In this document: positions 1 through 8,137 of the stretch, one piece after another | Layout of the letters: the number at the start of each line of letters is the position of its first letter | How positions within the stretch are numbered: the first letter of the stretch is position 1 | Assembly: GCA_017463245.1 (NCBI GenBank) | Contig: JAFTPN010000085.1 | Location: 1 to 51,945, forward strand | Length of the DNA stretch: 51,945 bases | Source: Clostridia bacterium | GTDB lineage: Bacteria > Bacillota > Clostridia > Christensenellales > Aristaeellaceae | Direction: 5' to 3' | The notes under the pieces: generated by a model | The model's input: the letters and a program-made list of their open reading frames with translations, nothing else | Database searches by the model: none | Told to the model about the DNA's origin: nothing | Made by a program: the position numbers and the translations under genes

Positions 1-462
1 GTCGGCCTGCTCGGCGGCAGGCTGAACCAGAAGCATGCAAGGTACATGCACATCGCCTCTGCGCTGCTGGTCATGCTGATGGGCATGAGCATGCTTTCCG
101 GCGGTCTTGCGCTGGCGGGCGTGGATACGGCAGCGTCGGTGCCGGGCGTGAATGGTCAGGCGGTCATTCAGGATGGCGTGCAGTATGTGCACTCCGACCT
201 TGATTACCGCAGCTACCCGACCATCACTGTGCAGGCAGGTATTCCTGTCAGGTGGACGCTCACTGCGGAGGAGGGGAAGCTGAACGGCTGCAACAACGAG
301 ATCGTCATCCCCGCATATGGCATGAGCATCCCGCTGCATGTCGGGGACAATGTGATTGAGTTCACGCCTGAGCAAAGCGGCACGATCCCCTACACCTGCT
401 GGATGGGCATGCTCCCCGGGCGGATCGTGGTGGTGGATGCTTTTCCGGAGGGAAGCAGTTGA
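1..462 (+). CDS. TauE/SafE-type membrane protein with C-terminal cupredoxin domain (5' truncated)
   Basis: The reading frame is open from the window edge, so only the last 153 residues are seen. One hydrophobic helix (about residues 16-40, rich in Leu and Met) is followed by a periplasm-side beta-rich domain. That domain contains GCNNE and, near the end, YTCWMGM, a Cys and Met arrangement typical of the cupredoxin tail fused to sulfite-exporter (TauE/SafE) or UreH-like metal exporters. In that family the tail is thought to bind copper. The role in metal or sulfur-compound export is inferred from this architecture, because the transporter core lies outside the window. Confidence in the cupredoxin-like tail is good, in the substrate low. 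Confidence 0.7.
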   Translation, partial: VGLLGGRLNQKHARYMHIASALLVMLMGMSMLSGGLALAGVDTAASVPGVNGQAVIQDGVQYVHSDLDYRSYPTITVQAGIPVRWTLTAEEGKLNGCNNEIVIPAYGMSIPLHVGDNVIEFTPEQSGTIPYTCWMGMLPGRIVVVDAFPEGSS

Positions 463-484
463 AAACAATGAAAATACACAATAC

Positions 485-574
485 ATGACGAAGCAGTACA
501 TCCATTCTTTGATGGCGGTGTGTATGTGCATGAGCATGTGCTCCGCTTTCCCATGCGCCTTCCATCGAATGTGA
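485..574 (+). CDS. Cys/Met-rich mini-ORF, possible leader peptide
   Basis: A 29-codon ORF begins MTKQY and holds the run AVCMCMSMCS, then another Cys five residues later. No strong Shine-Dalgarno precedes it. A stable hairpin (630-674) lies 55 bases downstream, the layout of an attenuator. The same MCMCM signature occurs in the mini-ORF at 10645-10731, upstream of an amino acid transporter gene. Here the next gene lies on the opposite strand, so any controlled gene is missing or the element is a relic. Function is inferred from composition and context only. Confidence 0.4.
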   Translation: MTKQYIHSLMAVCMCMSMCSAFPCAFHRM

Positions 575-629
575 TTTCCGCAGAACCGGACATTTGTTTG
601 GAGTATCCGCATGGATTGCTGCAATAGAA

Positions 630-674
630 AAGCAGCTATGAACTTGAAGGTTTCCCTTCAAGCCATAACTGCTT
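630..674. terminator. hairpin between convergent genes
   Basis: Nested stem: AAGCAG (630-635) pairs with CTGCTT (669-674), and CTTGAAGG (643-650) with CCTTCAAG (655-662), around a TTT loop. The T-run afterwards is weak. It separates the plus-strand mini-ORF from the minus-strand kinase gene. Confidence 0.45.
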
Positions 675-699
675 GAGTTTACGCTATTTCCCGCGGCTC

Positions 700-733
700 A
701 TGACGAGGAGGGGTAAACCTTCCTCTACATCAT
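700..733. repeat. 34-bp imperfect palindrome, copy 1 of 2
   Basis: The element begins ATGACG, ends CATCAT and has a TAAA loop between AGGAGGGG and CCTTCCT. A similar palindrome occurs at 48577-48614 in another intergenic gap. The nature of the family is unknown. Confidence 0.5.
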
Positions 734-766
734 AATTCCCCATATGGCAGGGGCATTTTGTTTGGG

Positions 767-1561
767 TCAGAAGCCGCCGAAGTGGCTCAGGGTTTCCGCA
801 GCGATGCGGGAGCCTTTTTGCATGGCTTTCACAATATCGCCATTCTGCATATAGGAGCAGACGAAACCCGCGTGGTAGCTGTCGCCGCAGCCGGTGGTGT
901 CCACAATGGTGTCCACCTTTTCGGCCGCCACACGGTATTCCTGCCCGCAGTGGTAGGTCACGCTGCCAGCTGCACCAAGGGACATGTTGAACAGCCCGTC
1001 ATGGTGCGTGGAGAAATCCTGGAAGTGGTGGAGCAGCTCTTCCTCGCCGCTGATCATGAAGAAATCGATGTCCGCTGCCAGCTGCGCCATATGAGCAAAA
1101 TCCCGGTACACATCAAAGTCCACCGCCAGCTTGAAGCCGTGCTGCTTCTTCAGTGCCAGCACCTCCTGAAAGCAGGAAGCCCAGAAGTGGATGAACACCA
1201 CATCGGAGGCCGCAATGATGCTGCGCTCCTCCTCCGTCAGGTGGATATCCTCCAGAATTTTGCCATTCCACGAGTCCGGCTTGTAGTACCTGTCGCCCTC
1301 CGGGGTGAGGTAGGTGTAGTTGTTGGCGGTGGTCTGGGCGGCGTCGATGCGGATGTGCCGGGCGTTGATGGGCTTATCGGCAATGGCATCCAGAATGGCC
1401 TGCCCGTAGGCGTCCTGCCCGATGACGCCCAGCAGCGTCACCTCCACGTCCGCAAAGGTGCAGGCGTGGGCGGCAAAGTTCAGCGCCTCGCCGCCGGGGC
1501 GGATCTCGTTGGTGCCGTCGAATACATCGGCGCAAAGGCAGGGAAGGGCGGTCAGCTTCAT
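767..1561 (-). CDS. PfkB-family carbohydrate kinase (fructoselysine 6-kinase-like)
   Basis: A 264-residue ribokinase-fold enzyme, expected to phosphorylate a sugar or sugar-amine using ATP in the cytoplasm. The N-terminal substrate-side GGEALNFA motif (about residue 23) and the C-terminal DTTGCGDSYHAGF motif (about residue 215), with the catalytic Asp and anion hole, are both intact. The short length and the PGGEALNFA style resemble FrlD-type kinases, but no fructoselysine deglycase is nearby, so the substrate is open. The start follows a clear AGGAGG. The gene lies just downstream of rny with a terminator between them, so it probably has its own weak promoter or relies on read-through. Confidence 0.8.
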   Translation of the reverse strand: MKLTALPCLCADVFDGTNEIRPGGEALNFAAHACTFADVEVTLLGVIGQDAYGQAILDAIADKPINARHIRIDAAQTTANNYTYLTPEGDRYYKPDSWNGKILEDIHLTEEERSIIAASDVVFIHFWASCFQEVLALKKQHGFKLAVDFDVYRDFAHMAQLAADIDFFMISGEEELLHHFQDFSTHHDGLFNMSLGAAGSVTYHCGQEYRVAAEKVDTIVDTTGCGDSYHAGFVCSYMQNGDIVKAMQKGSRIAAETLSHFGGF

Positions 1562-1583
1562 GCAAGTCCTCCTGTGTGGCGGT

Positions 1584-1615
1584 AAAAGAAATCCCCACCG
1601 GGGTTTCCGGCGGGG
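1584..1615 (-). terminator. Rho-independent terminator of rny
   Basis: On the minus strand CCCCGCCGG and CCGGTGGGG form a strong stem, followed by ATTTCTTTT, beginning about 10 bases after the rny stop codon. Confidence 0.8.
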
Positions 1616-1624
1616 ACAGCGTGA

Positions 1625-3187
1625 TTACTTGGCGTATTCGGTGGAACGGGTTTCGCGGATCACGTTCACGCGGATCTGACCCGGATACTCCATTTCCTTC
1701 TCGATGCGCTTGGCGATCTCCTTGGCCAGGATCTTGGTTCCCTCGTCGGTCACGTCGTCGGGCTTGACCATGATGCGAACCTCGCGGCCGGACTGGATGG
1801 CGAAGCACTTCTCCACGCCGTCGAAGCTGTTGGCGATCTCCTCCAGCTTCTCCAGGCGCTTGATGTAGTTCTCCAGGCTCTCGCGGCGGGCGCCGGGACG
1901 AGCGGCAGAGATAGCATCGGCGGCCTGCACCAGCACGGCTTCCACGGTCTGGGGTTCCACATCGTTGTGGTGAGCCAGAATGGCGTGGATCACATCGGGG
2001 CTCTCGTGATACTTGCGGGCCAGCTCGCCGCCCAGGGTCACGTGGGTGCCCTCGGCCTCGTGGTCAACGGCCTTGCCGATGTCGTGCAGGAGGCCTGCGC
2101 GCTTGGCCAGCTGGACGTCGGCGCCCAGCTCGGCGGCCATCAGACCAGCCAGGTGGCTGACCTCGATGGAGTGCTTCAGCACGTTCTGACCATAGGAGGT
2201 GCGGTAGCGCAGGCGACCCAGGAGCTTCACCAGCTCGTGGTGGATGCCGTGCTGCTGGGTCTCGAACACGGCGTTGTCGCCGGCCTCGCGGATCTGGTTG
2301 TCCACTTCCTTGCGAGCCTTTTCCACCATTTCCTCGATGCGGGCGGGGTGGATGCGGCCGTCCATGATGAGCTTCTCCACGGCGATGCGGGCGATCTCGC
2401 GGCGGACGGGGTCGAAGGCGGACACGATAACAGCTTCGGGGGTATCGTCGATGATCAGGTCAACGCCGGTGGCGGTTTCCAGGGCGCGGATATTGCGGCC
2501 TTCGCGGCCAATGATGCGACCCTTCATATCATCGTTGGGCAGGGCGATGACGGACACGGTGGACTCGGCCACGTGGTCGGCAGCGCACTTCTGAATGGCC
2601 AGGGCGATGATGTTGCGGGCTTTCTTTTCGCCCTCTTCCTTGGCCTTGGCTTCAATGTCGCGCACCATGGCGGCGGCATCATGGAAGGCGTCCTTCTGCA
2701 CGCGCTCAACGATGATCTGCTTGGCCTCGTCCTGGGTCATGGCGGCGATGCGTTCCAGCTCGCTGGTCTGCTTGGCAAGCAAAGCCTCGGCTTCTTCCTG
2801 CAGCTTCTGGATCTCGGCCTGCTTTTTGTTCAGGCTTTCCTCGCGGGCTTCCATGTTGTCGGCCTTCTTGTCCAGGGTCTCTTCGCGCTGGATCAGTCGG
2901 CGCTCGTTGCGCTGCACTTCGTTGCGGCGCTCGCGCATTTCACGCTCGTTTTCAGCCTTTTCGCGGTCGTTTTCCGCCTTGGCCTTCAGAATTTCTTCCT
3001 TGGCCTCCAGCACCTTTTCCTTCTTGTACTCATCCGCCTTGCGAACGGCGTCGTCGTAGAGATGCTTGGCGTATTCTTCCGTGCGGCCGATCTTCTTTTC
3101 GGTCACGTTCTTGCGGTAGGCGCCGCCGGCCACAAAGCCGATGGCAGCAGCCGCCAGAGCGATCAAAATCCATACGATAGGATGCAA
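1625..3187 (-). CDS. rny: Ribonuclease Y
   Basis: A 520-residue membrane-anchored endoribonuclease that starts mRNA turnover in Gram-positive bacteria. In order: an N-terminal membrane helix (residues 4-22), a long charged coiled coil (about 30-200), a KH RNA-binding domain containing [15 protein letters not shown], and an HD domain with the metal-binding HDIGK motif and a later HHND. Length and order match the family (about 520 residues). The start is preceded by a purine-rich AGGAGGG. A consensus promoter lies about 360 bases upstream (3549-3577), giving a long structured leader. The gene is followed by a strong terminator and appears monocistronic. Confidence 0.97.
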   Translation of the reverse strand: MHPIVWILIALAAAAIGFVAGGAYRKNVTEKKIGRTEEYAKHLYDDAVRKADEYKKEKVLEAKEEILKAKAENDREKAENEREMRERRNEVQRNERRLIQREETLDKKADNMEAREESLNKKQAEIQKLQEEAEALLAKQTSELERIAAMTQDEAKQIIVERVQKDAFHDAAAMVRDIEAKAKEEGEKKARNIIALAIQKCAADHVAESTVSVIALPNDDMKGRIIGREGRNIRALETATGVDLIIDDTPEAVIVSAFDPVRREIARIAVEKLIMDGRIHPARIEEMVEKARKEVDNQIREAGDNAVFETQQHGIHHELVKLLGRLRYRTSYGQNVLKHSIEVSHLAGLMAAELGADVQLAKRAGLLHDIGKAVDHEAEGTHVTLGGELARKYHESPDVIHAILAHHNDVEPQTVEAVLVQAADAISAARPGARRESLENYIKRLEKLEEIANSFDGVEKCFAIQSGREVRIMVKPDDVTDEGTKILAKEIAKRIEKEMEYPGQIRVNVIRETRSTEYAK

Positions 3188-3548
3188 ACTGTTTCCCTCC
3201 TTTTCCTTTTTAATCTTGTTTCAAAATGTTGTTGGGAACGGCCAAAAGCCGTGCAGAAAAAAACTTCCGCACGGCTGTAGCTGCTTTCATGCTGATGGAC
3301 TTCCGTCCGCTTTAATTTGAAATTTTCCCGACGGCCTGCCGAAAAAAGAGCCTGCCGCGCCTCACAAAAACTACATAAAAGGACACAATGCGCCCTTCGC
3401 GCAATTTCTATGCAGCCGACCGAACCAAGCGGTTCAGCCGCCGAAAAACGACGCTCCACAGGGGAAGCGATAACAAATGAGCGGGGATTTCTATCGAAAA
3501 CAGCTCGGAAGCGTACCAAAATGTACCTTCCCACAGCCGATCACAAAC
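3188..3548 (-). other. long 5' leader of rny
   Basis: These 361 bases lie between the rny start and its promoter. They contain a hairpin (about 3246-3280) with AGCCGTGC pairing to GCACGGCT around a T-rich loop, and on the minus strand the stem is followed by TTTGG. No conserved coding sequence is visible. A GTG-started frame exists but has no recognisable features. The leader could be a target for cleavage or autoregulation, which is inference only. Confidence 0.5.
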
Positions 3549-3577
3549 ATTGTACCTATTTTCAACGGTTCTGTCAA
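3549..3577 (-). promoter_or_regulatory. sigma-A promoter for rny
   Basis: On the minus strand: -35 TTGACA (3572-3577), 17-base spacer, -10 TACAAT (3549-3554). It lies back to back with the promoter of the nucleoside hydrolase gene. Confidence 0.8.
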
Positions 3578-3583
3578 CCCCCT

Positions 3584-3611
3584 TTGCAGGAGCAGATGCG
3601 TGTGCTATAAT
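3584..3611 (+). promoter_or_regulatory. sigma-A promoter for the nucleoside hydrolase gene
   Basis: -35 TTGCAG (3584-3589), 16-base spacer, extended -10 TGTGCTATAAT with TATAAT at 3606-3611. The gene starts 28 bases downstream. Confidence 0.8.
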
Positions 3612-3638
3612 AAGAAAAACGCAAAAGGAGTACGCCCT

Positions 3639-4511
3639 ATGCATTACCGTTTTACCGTTCAGGAGAAAAAACGCCTCCGCGTCATCATCGATACCGATGC
3701 AGCCTGCGAGGCTGACGATCCCTATGCCATTGCCCACGGCCTTCTGACGCCCCGCTTCATCGTGAAGGGCATCCTGGCCGAGCAGTTCGGCGTGCCCGGC
3801 TCCGTCCAGAAGAGCTACGATGCCATTGTGCATCTGCTGAACCTGATGGACATCCACGATATCCCCGTGCTGCACGGCGCGGAGCCGCTGGAAAGCGAGA
3901 CCGCTGCCCCGGAATGCGAGGCTGCGGATTTCATCATCCAGGAAGCGCTGAAGGACGATCCCCACCCGCTCTACGTTCTGTGCCAGGGCGCGCTGAGCAA
4001 TGTGGCCGCGGCCATCAACAAGTGCCCGGAGATCCAGGACAAGTTCATCTGCATCTGGATCGGCGGCGGGTTCTATCCCAAGGGCGGGCAGGAGTTCAAC
4101 TCCGCCAACGACTACCATGCGGCCAATGCAGTGTTCTCTTCCCGGCTGGAGGTGTGGCAGGTGCCCATGGAGACCTACACCCGGATGCAGATCGGCTATG
4201 CCGAGCTGGAATACAAGGTGCGTCCCTGCGGCAAGGTGGGCGAGTATCTGTTTGAGCAGATGATCGAACACGGTATGCATGCCCACTGGGTGCAGGGCGA
4301 AAGCTGGGCCATCGGCGATCAGCCTGCCATCGGTCTGGCGCTGAATCCTGGCTGCGGCCGCTATCGTATGCAAAGCGCCCCCCGCTTCGGTGAAGGCGGC
4401 GTGTATGTGGATTGCCCGGAGAACCGGGAGATCCGCGTGTACGAGGACATCGACCAGCGGTACATTCTGGAAGATCTCTTCTGCAAGCTGGCGCTGAATT
4501 ATCGGAAATAA
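3639..4511 (+). CDS. Nucleoside hydrolase (IunH/RihB superfamily)
   Basis: A 290-residue cytoplasmic enzyme predicted to split ribonucleosides into base and ribose for salvage. The N-terminal Asp cluster IIDTDAACEADDPYAI replaces the classical DTDxGxDD. It keeps the calcium-binding aspartates and resembles the EADD-type subgroup of the family. A later WIGGG stretch and a C-terminal Asp also fit the fold. The start is set by AAAAGGAG eight bases upstream of ATG. It has its own promoter and a terminator behind it, so it is probably monocistronic. The exact nucleoside cannot be read from the sequence, and the subgroup may act on other N-glycosides. Confidence 0.85.
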   Translation: MHYRFTVQEKKRLRVIIDTDAACEADDPYAIAHGLLTPRFIVKGILAEQFGVPGSVQKSYDAIVHLLNLMDIHDIPVLHGAEPLESETAAPECEAADFIIQEALKDDPHPLYVLCQGALSNVAAAINKCPEIQDKFICIWIGGGFYPKGGQEFNSANDYHAANAVFSSRLEVWQVPMETYTRMQIGYAELEYKVRPCGKVGEYLFEQMIEHGMHAHWVQGESWAIGDQPAIGLALNPGCGRYRMQSAPRFGEGGVYVDCPENREIRVYEDIDQRYILEDLFCKLALNYRK

Positions 4512-4635
4512 GCAAGATTAAAAGCGTGCCCGAAGGTTCCCAAAGGGCATGGCGAAGAGCGACTCCTCTGCAAAAAACGGCAAAAGAGGCGTCCGTCACA
4601 CGAGTTGTTTTGTCAAAGGACAACAGAAAACATAA

Positions 4636-4682
4636 GGGCTGCCTGCGCGGACGTCATATCCCGCAGGCAGCCCTTTGTTTTA
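4636..4682. terminator. bidirectional terminator between nucleoside hydrolase and trpB genes
   Basis: GGGCTGCCTGCGCGG pairs with CCGCAGGCAGCCC, followed on the plus strand by TTTGTTTT and on the minus strand by TTATGTTTTC. It serves both convergent genes. Confidence 0.85.
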
Positions 4683-5903
4683 TCCCTTGCGTACGCCGTA
4701 CTTCTCAATGATATAGTCCATGTCCTTGTCGCCGCGTCCGGAGAGGTTGATGAGGATGGAGCCCTTGTCCATCTTTTTCGCCAGCTTCATGGCGTAGGCG
4801 ACGGCGTGGGAGCTCTCGATGGCGGGGATGATGCCCTCCATCCGCGACAGCTCGAAGAATGCGTCGATGGTCTCGTCGTCCGTCACCACGTCGTACGTAA
4901 CGCGCCCCAGATCGTGCAGGAAGGCGTGCTCCGGGCCGGAGGAGGGATAGTCCAGACCGCTGGCCACGGAGTAGACCGGCGCAGGCTCGCCGTTTTCGTC
5001 CTTGAGCATGATGCTGTTGAAGCCATGCATGATGCCCTCCTCGCCGTAGGTCAGGCTGGCGGCGTGGTCGCCCAGCGCCGTGCCGCGTCCCAGAGGCTCT
5101 ACGCCGTAGATGTCCACCGGGTCATTGAGGAAGCCGGAGAACAGACCCATGGCATTGGAGCCGCCGCCTACGCAGGCGACCACCGCGTCCGGCAGCTCGC
5201 CCGTCATTTCGAGGAACTGCTCCCGGGCTTCGATGCCCACCACGCTCTGGAAGTCCCGCACCATCATCGGGAAGGGGTGCGGGCCAACCACCGAGCCGAT
5301 GCAGTAGATCGCGTCCCTGTACTCCCGGCAGTAGGCTGCGAAGGCCGCGTCGACCGCCTCCTTCAGCGTCTGCAGACCCTCTGTCACCTCGATCACGTTC
5401 GCGCCGAGGATCTGCATTCTTGCCACATTCGGGGCCTGCTTGCGGATGTCCACCGCACCCATGTAGATGTCGCATTCCAGACCGAAATAGGCGGCTGCCG
5501 TCGCCAGCGCCACGCCGTGCTGTCCCGCACCGGTCTCGGCGATGACCTTCTTCTTGCCCATGTACTTGGCCAGCAGCACCTCGCCCATGCAGTGATTCAG
5601 CTTGTGCGCACCGGTATGGTTGAGATCCTCACGCTTGACATAGAGCTGAACATTGCCCAGCTTGCCCGACAGGCGCTCCAGGTAGGAGATGGGCGTGGGG
5701 CGCCCCTGGAACTCCTTGCGGATGCGGCGCAGCTCGCTGATAAAGCGGCGGGACTTGCAGATGGTCTGGTAGGCGGTGTTGATCTCATCCATGGCCTTTT
5801 GCAGCTCCGGGGGGATGTAGGAGCCGCCGTACTTGCCGAAAAAGCCGTTTGCATCGGGGTAGTTCTTGAAATAGGTATCAAAATCGACGTTGTTGAACTT
5901 CAT
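4680..5903 (-). CDS. trpB: Tryptophan synthase beta chain
   Basis: A 407-residue PLP enzyme that joins indole and serine to make tryptophan. It shows the N-terminal [12 protein letters not shown] motif, the PLP-lysine motif [10 protein letters not shown] (about residue 95), ETGAGQHG, and the phosphate-binding [10 protein letters not shown] loop. Length is normal for the family. No trpA or other trp gene is adjacent, so it stands alone. Expression is controlled by a Trp-specific T-box leader just upstream. A lone T-box trpB fits salvage of indole or a scattered trp pathway, but the rest of the genome is not visible. Confidence 0.95.
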   Translation of the reverse strand: MKFNNVDFDTYFKNYPDANGFFGKYGGSYIPPELQKAMDEINTAYQTICKSRRFISELRRIRKEFQGRPTPISYLERLSGKLGNVQLYVKREDLNHTGAHKLNHCMGEVLLAKYMGKKKVIAETGAGQHGVALATAAAYFGLECDIYMGAVDIRKQAPNVARMQILGANVIEVTEGLQTLKEAVDAAFAAYCREYRDAIYCIGSVVGPHPFPMMVRDFQSVVGIEAREQFLEMTGELPDAVVACVGGGSNAMGLFSGFLNDPVDIYGVEPLGRGTALGDHAASLTYGEEGIMHGFNSIMLKDENGEPAPVYSVASGLDYPSSGPEHAFLHDLGRVTYDVVTDDETIDAFFELSRMEGIIPAIESSHAVAYAMKLAKKMDKGSILINLSGRGDKDMDYIIEKYGVRKG

Positions 5904-6035
5904 AAATCATGTCCTCCATTTCAGAAGTGGGTCGTGTGGGAATGGTGGTTCAGCGTGCGTCGCCATCGTCTGGTCAGCATTGCCATTGCACCCCGCCTCC
6001 TTGTCAGAAATCGCTTTCCTGTATTTCCGATCAGG

Positions 6036-6332
6036 GAAAACAAAAACGTCCCTGACAGAAATCGAAACTCTGTCAAGGACGAATAATCTACATTATCCGC
6101 GGTGCCACCTTGATTCACGGATTGCTCCGTGCGCTTAGCGGGATACCAGCATATCCCCGGCAAATGACGTCTGCCTCCAACGTCGCAGCATACTCCGGGG
6201 ACGCCCCCGTTTCCCTGCGCCCTCAGCGGTCCATTTGACAGCTTGTTTCTTGCCTGATTCTCACCATCGCAGGCTCTCTTTGAAGTCATGACTGCCGTTA
6301 TCTCCGCTTCAACGGTTTAGGTAATGAAATTT
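6036..6332 (-). ncRNA. T-box riboswitch, tryptophan specifier
   Basis: The trpB leader on the minus strand has the canonical T-box AAGGTGGCACCGCGG (6097-6111). A terminator follows (GTCCTTGACAGAG pairing with CTGTCAGGGAC, then TTTTTGTTTT, 6036-6080). Stem I carries a specifier loop with UGG (6231-6233) before ACCGC, matching the tryptophan codon. The T-box UGGC pairs with a GCCA acceptor end, as expected for tRNA-Trp with discriminator G. Uncharged tRNA-Trp should stabilise the antiterminator and turn trpB on. Confidence 0.93.
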
Positions 6333-6338
6333 GTTTGT

Positions 6339-6368
6339 ATTATACTACCATTTCAATAGGTTTGTCAA
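6339..6368 (-). promoter_or_regulatory. sigma-A promoter for the trpB T-box transcript
   Basis: -35 TTGACA (6363-6368), 18-base spacer, -10 TATAAT (6339-6344) on the minus strand. The -35 box contains the stop codon of the decayed nifS frame. Confidence 0.85.
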
Positions 6369-6517
6369 CAGGAGTGCTGGGGTTTTTTCCCTGTGTCATG
6401 CCGAGCTGCAATGCCGTTTCTCTCATAGTGATCCTGCAGCATGGCCTGCATGGCGGCGGGGCTCATCTTTGTGGCAGCAGCGTTGTCGAGATAGATACAT
6501 CTGTCATAAGTGCATCC
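6365..6517 (-). pseudogene. cysteine desulfurase N-terminal remnant (nifS/iscS-like)
   Basis: Just downstream of cysK, a minus-strand frame encodes CIYLDNAAATKMSPAAM and about 15 further residues that match the start of NifS/IscS desulfurases. The similarity then ends and a stop occurs at 6365-6367. A good ribosome-binding site (GGGAGG) and ATG (6517) sit upstream but are one base out of frame with the conserved part. The gene therefore has both a frameshift and loss of almost all of the roughly 380-residue enzyme, including the PLP lysine. The original order was probably cysK-nifS. Confidence 0.75.
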
Positions 6518-6530
6518 TCCCGGTTTGCCG

Positions 6531-7463
6531 TCAGTCTGCGAACAGCGGCGTGGAAAGGTATCTGTCGCCGGTATCGGGCAGGAGGACAACAATGGTCTTG
6601 CCGGCGTTCTCCGCCCGTTTGGCCAGTTCGATGGCTGCCCATGCTGCTGCGCCGGAGGAAATACCCACCAGCACGCCCTCCTTGCGACCGATCAACCTGC
6701 CGGTGGCGAAGGCGTCCTCGTTGGCGACGGGGATGATTTCGTCATACACGGCGGTGTTCAGCACATCCGGCACAAAGCCTGCGCCGATGCCCTGAATCTT
6801 GTGTGCGCCCGCCACGCCTGTGGACAGCACAGCAGAGGTGGCGGGCTCCACGGCCACGACTTTTACTGCGGGATTTTGTTCCTTGAGGTATTCCCCCACG
6901 CCCGTCACCGTGCCGCCGGTGCCCACGCCTGCCACGAAGATGTCCACCGTGCCGTCCGTATCCGTCCAGATCTCCGGGCCGGTGGTGCTGCGGTGTGCCT
7001 GGGGATTGGCAGGATTGACGAACTGACCGGGGATGAAGCTGCCGGGAATCTCCGCTGCCAGCTCCTGCGCCTTGGCGATGGCGCCCTTCATGCCCTTGGC
7101 GCCCTCGGTGAGCACCAGCTCTGCGCCGTAGGCCTTCATCAGCTGGCGGCGCTCCACGGACATGGTTTCCGGCATCACGATGATGATACGGTATCCCCGC
7201 GCTGCCGCCACCGCTGCCAGGCCGATGCCCGTGTTACCGGAGGTGGGTTCGATGATGACGGAGCCGGGTACGAGCTTGCCGGAGGCCTCCGCCTCGTCGA
7301 TCATGGCTTTGGCGATGCGATCCTTCACCGAACCGGCGGGATTGAAGTATTCCAGCTTGGCGAGAATGCGAGCCTTGAGGCCGTATTCCTTCTCAATGTG
7401 GGTGAGTTCCAGCAGAGGGGTGCTGCCAATGAGCTGATCGGCAGAAGTGTAGATACGGGACAT
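6531..7463 (-). CDS. cysK: Cysteine synthase A (O-acetylserine sulfhydrylase)
   Basis: A 310-residue PLP enzyme making cysteine from O-acetylserine and sulfide. Visible motifs are the PLP-lysine region [11 protein letters not shown] (about residue 41), the substrate loop [10 protein letters not shown] and the phosphate-binding [12 protein letters not shown]. Family length is normal. The start follows AAAGGAG. It is the last intact gene of a minus-strand set with metY and an ECF S component, and a broken nifS follows. The setting indicates sulfur amino acid interconversion, probably under the same cysteine-responsive control as the transporter upstream. Confidence 0.96.
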   Translation of the reverse strand: MSRIYTSADQLIGSTPLLELTHIEKEYGLKARILAKLEYFNPAGSVKDRIAKAMIDEAEASGKLVPGSVIIEPTSGNTGIGLAAVAAARGYRIIIVMPETMSVERRQLMKAYGAELVLTEGAKGMKGAIAKAQELAAEIPGSFIPGQFVNPANPQAHRSTTGPEIWTDTDGTVDIFVAGVGTGGTVTGVGEYLKEQNPAVKVVAVEPATSAVLSTGVAGAHKIQGIGAGFVPDVLNTAVYDEIIPVANEDAFATGRLIGRKEGVLVGISSGAAAWAAIELAKRAENAGKTIVVLLPDTGDRYLSTPLFAD

Positions 7464-7560
7464 AGCTGCCAGCTCCTTTCATGTTGTCATTCCGACATTA
7501 TCTGTTAAGCAAATGGGAATTCGGAAATAGGGGTGTTCGGTCATAGGAGGCGGACGTTCC

Positions 7561-8100
7561 TTACTGTACGCTATCCGTCAACTTCCGGATCTCATCGGAC
7601 CGGCGAAGCACCGGAACGATGATGCCGGCAATGATGATGCCCACAACACCCTGGCCGATGTTTCCGACAATGCCGCCGGCAGCGCCAGGACCCACGCCCA
7701 GCAGGACAGCCTCATAGAAGAAGTAGCCCAGAACCATGAAGGCTTCCGCTGCGACGCCTGCTATGATCAGGGAGACAAACGCCTTTTTCGCCGGGGCGTT
7801 TTTGCCAAGCCGGTTGAATATCCATGCCGCGATCAGCGCTACGCCAGCCTTGATCACAAGCGTTCCGGGAACAAAGGATATGTACCCGGCCAGAATATCC
7901 GCCAGAGCGGAGCCCAGCCCCGCAGCAACGGCCGCATAGAGCGGATGCAGCAGGAATGCGCAGATCAGGATGATGCCATCTCCCAGATTGGCATAACCGC
8001 CGGTGGCGGGGATCGGTATCTGCACAAGCATGGTGAATACGCAGATCAGCGCGGCAAACAGGGCAGTCAGAACGGTTTTGAAGGTGGTATGATGCTTCAA
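7561..8100 (-). CDS. ECF transporter S component
   Basis: A 179-residue, strongly hydrophobic protein with five or six membrane helices. Features such as GYANLGDGIILICAFLLHP and GSALADILAGY are typical of the substrate-binding S subunits of energy-coupling factor transporters (ECF-RFT/YpaA-like family). I place the start at a TTG codon (8100), because AGAGGT precedes it and the hydrophobic region begins soon after. Longer in-frame extensions run into metY. It would work with a shared EcfAA'T module encoded elsewhere. Substrate is unknown. Its place between metY and cysK suggests a methionine- or cysteine-related vitamin or precursor, which is inference. Confidence 0.8.
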   Translation of the reverse strand: MKHHTTFKTVLTALFAALICVFTMLVQIPIPATGGYANLGDGIILICAFLLHPLYAAVAAGLGSALADILAGYISFVPGTLVIKAGVALIAAWIFNRLGKNAPAKKAFVSLIIAGVAAEAFMVLGYFFYEAVLLGVGPGAAGGIVGNIGQGVVGIIIAGIIVPVLRRSDEIRKLTDSVQ

Positions 8101-8137
8101 GTCAAAGACCTCTTTTCTTTTGGGAAGCGGCTGGTGA

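Noticed and set aside
3163-3534. GTG-started frame in the rny leader
   Set aside because: No recognisable features, runs through the leader hairpin and into the rny start, and lacks a ribosome-binding site. Treated as untranslated leader.
4605-6086. 493-residue plus-strand open frame
   Set aside because: Antisense shadow of trpB and its T-box leader.
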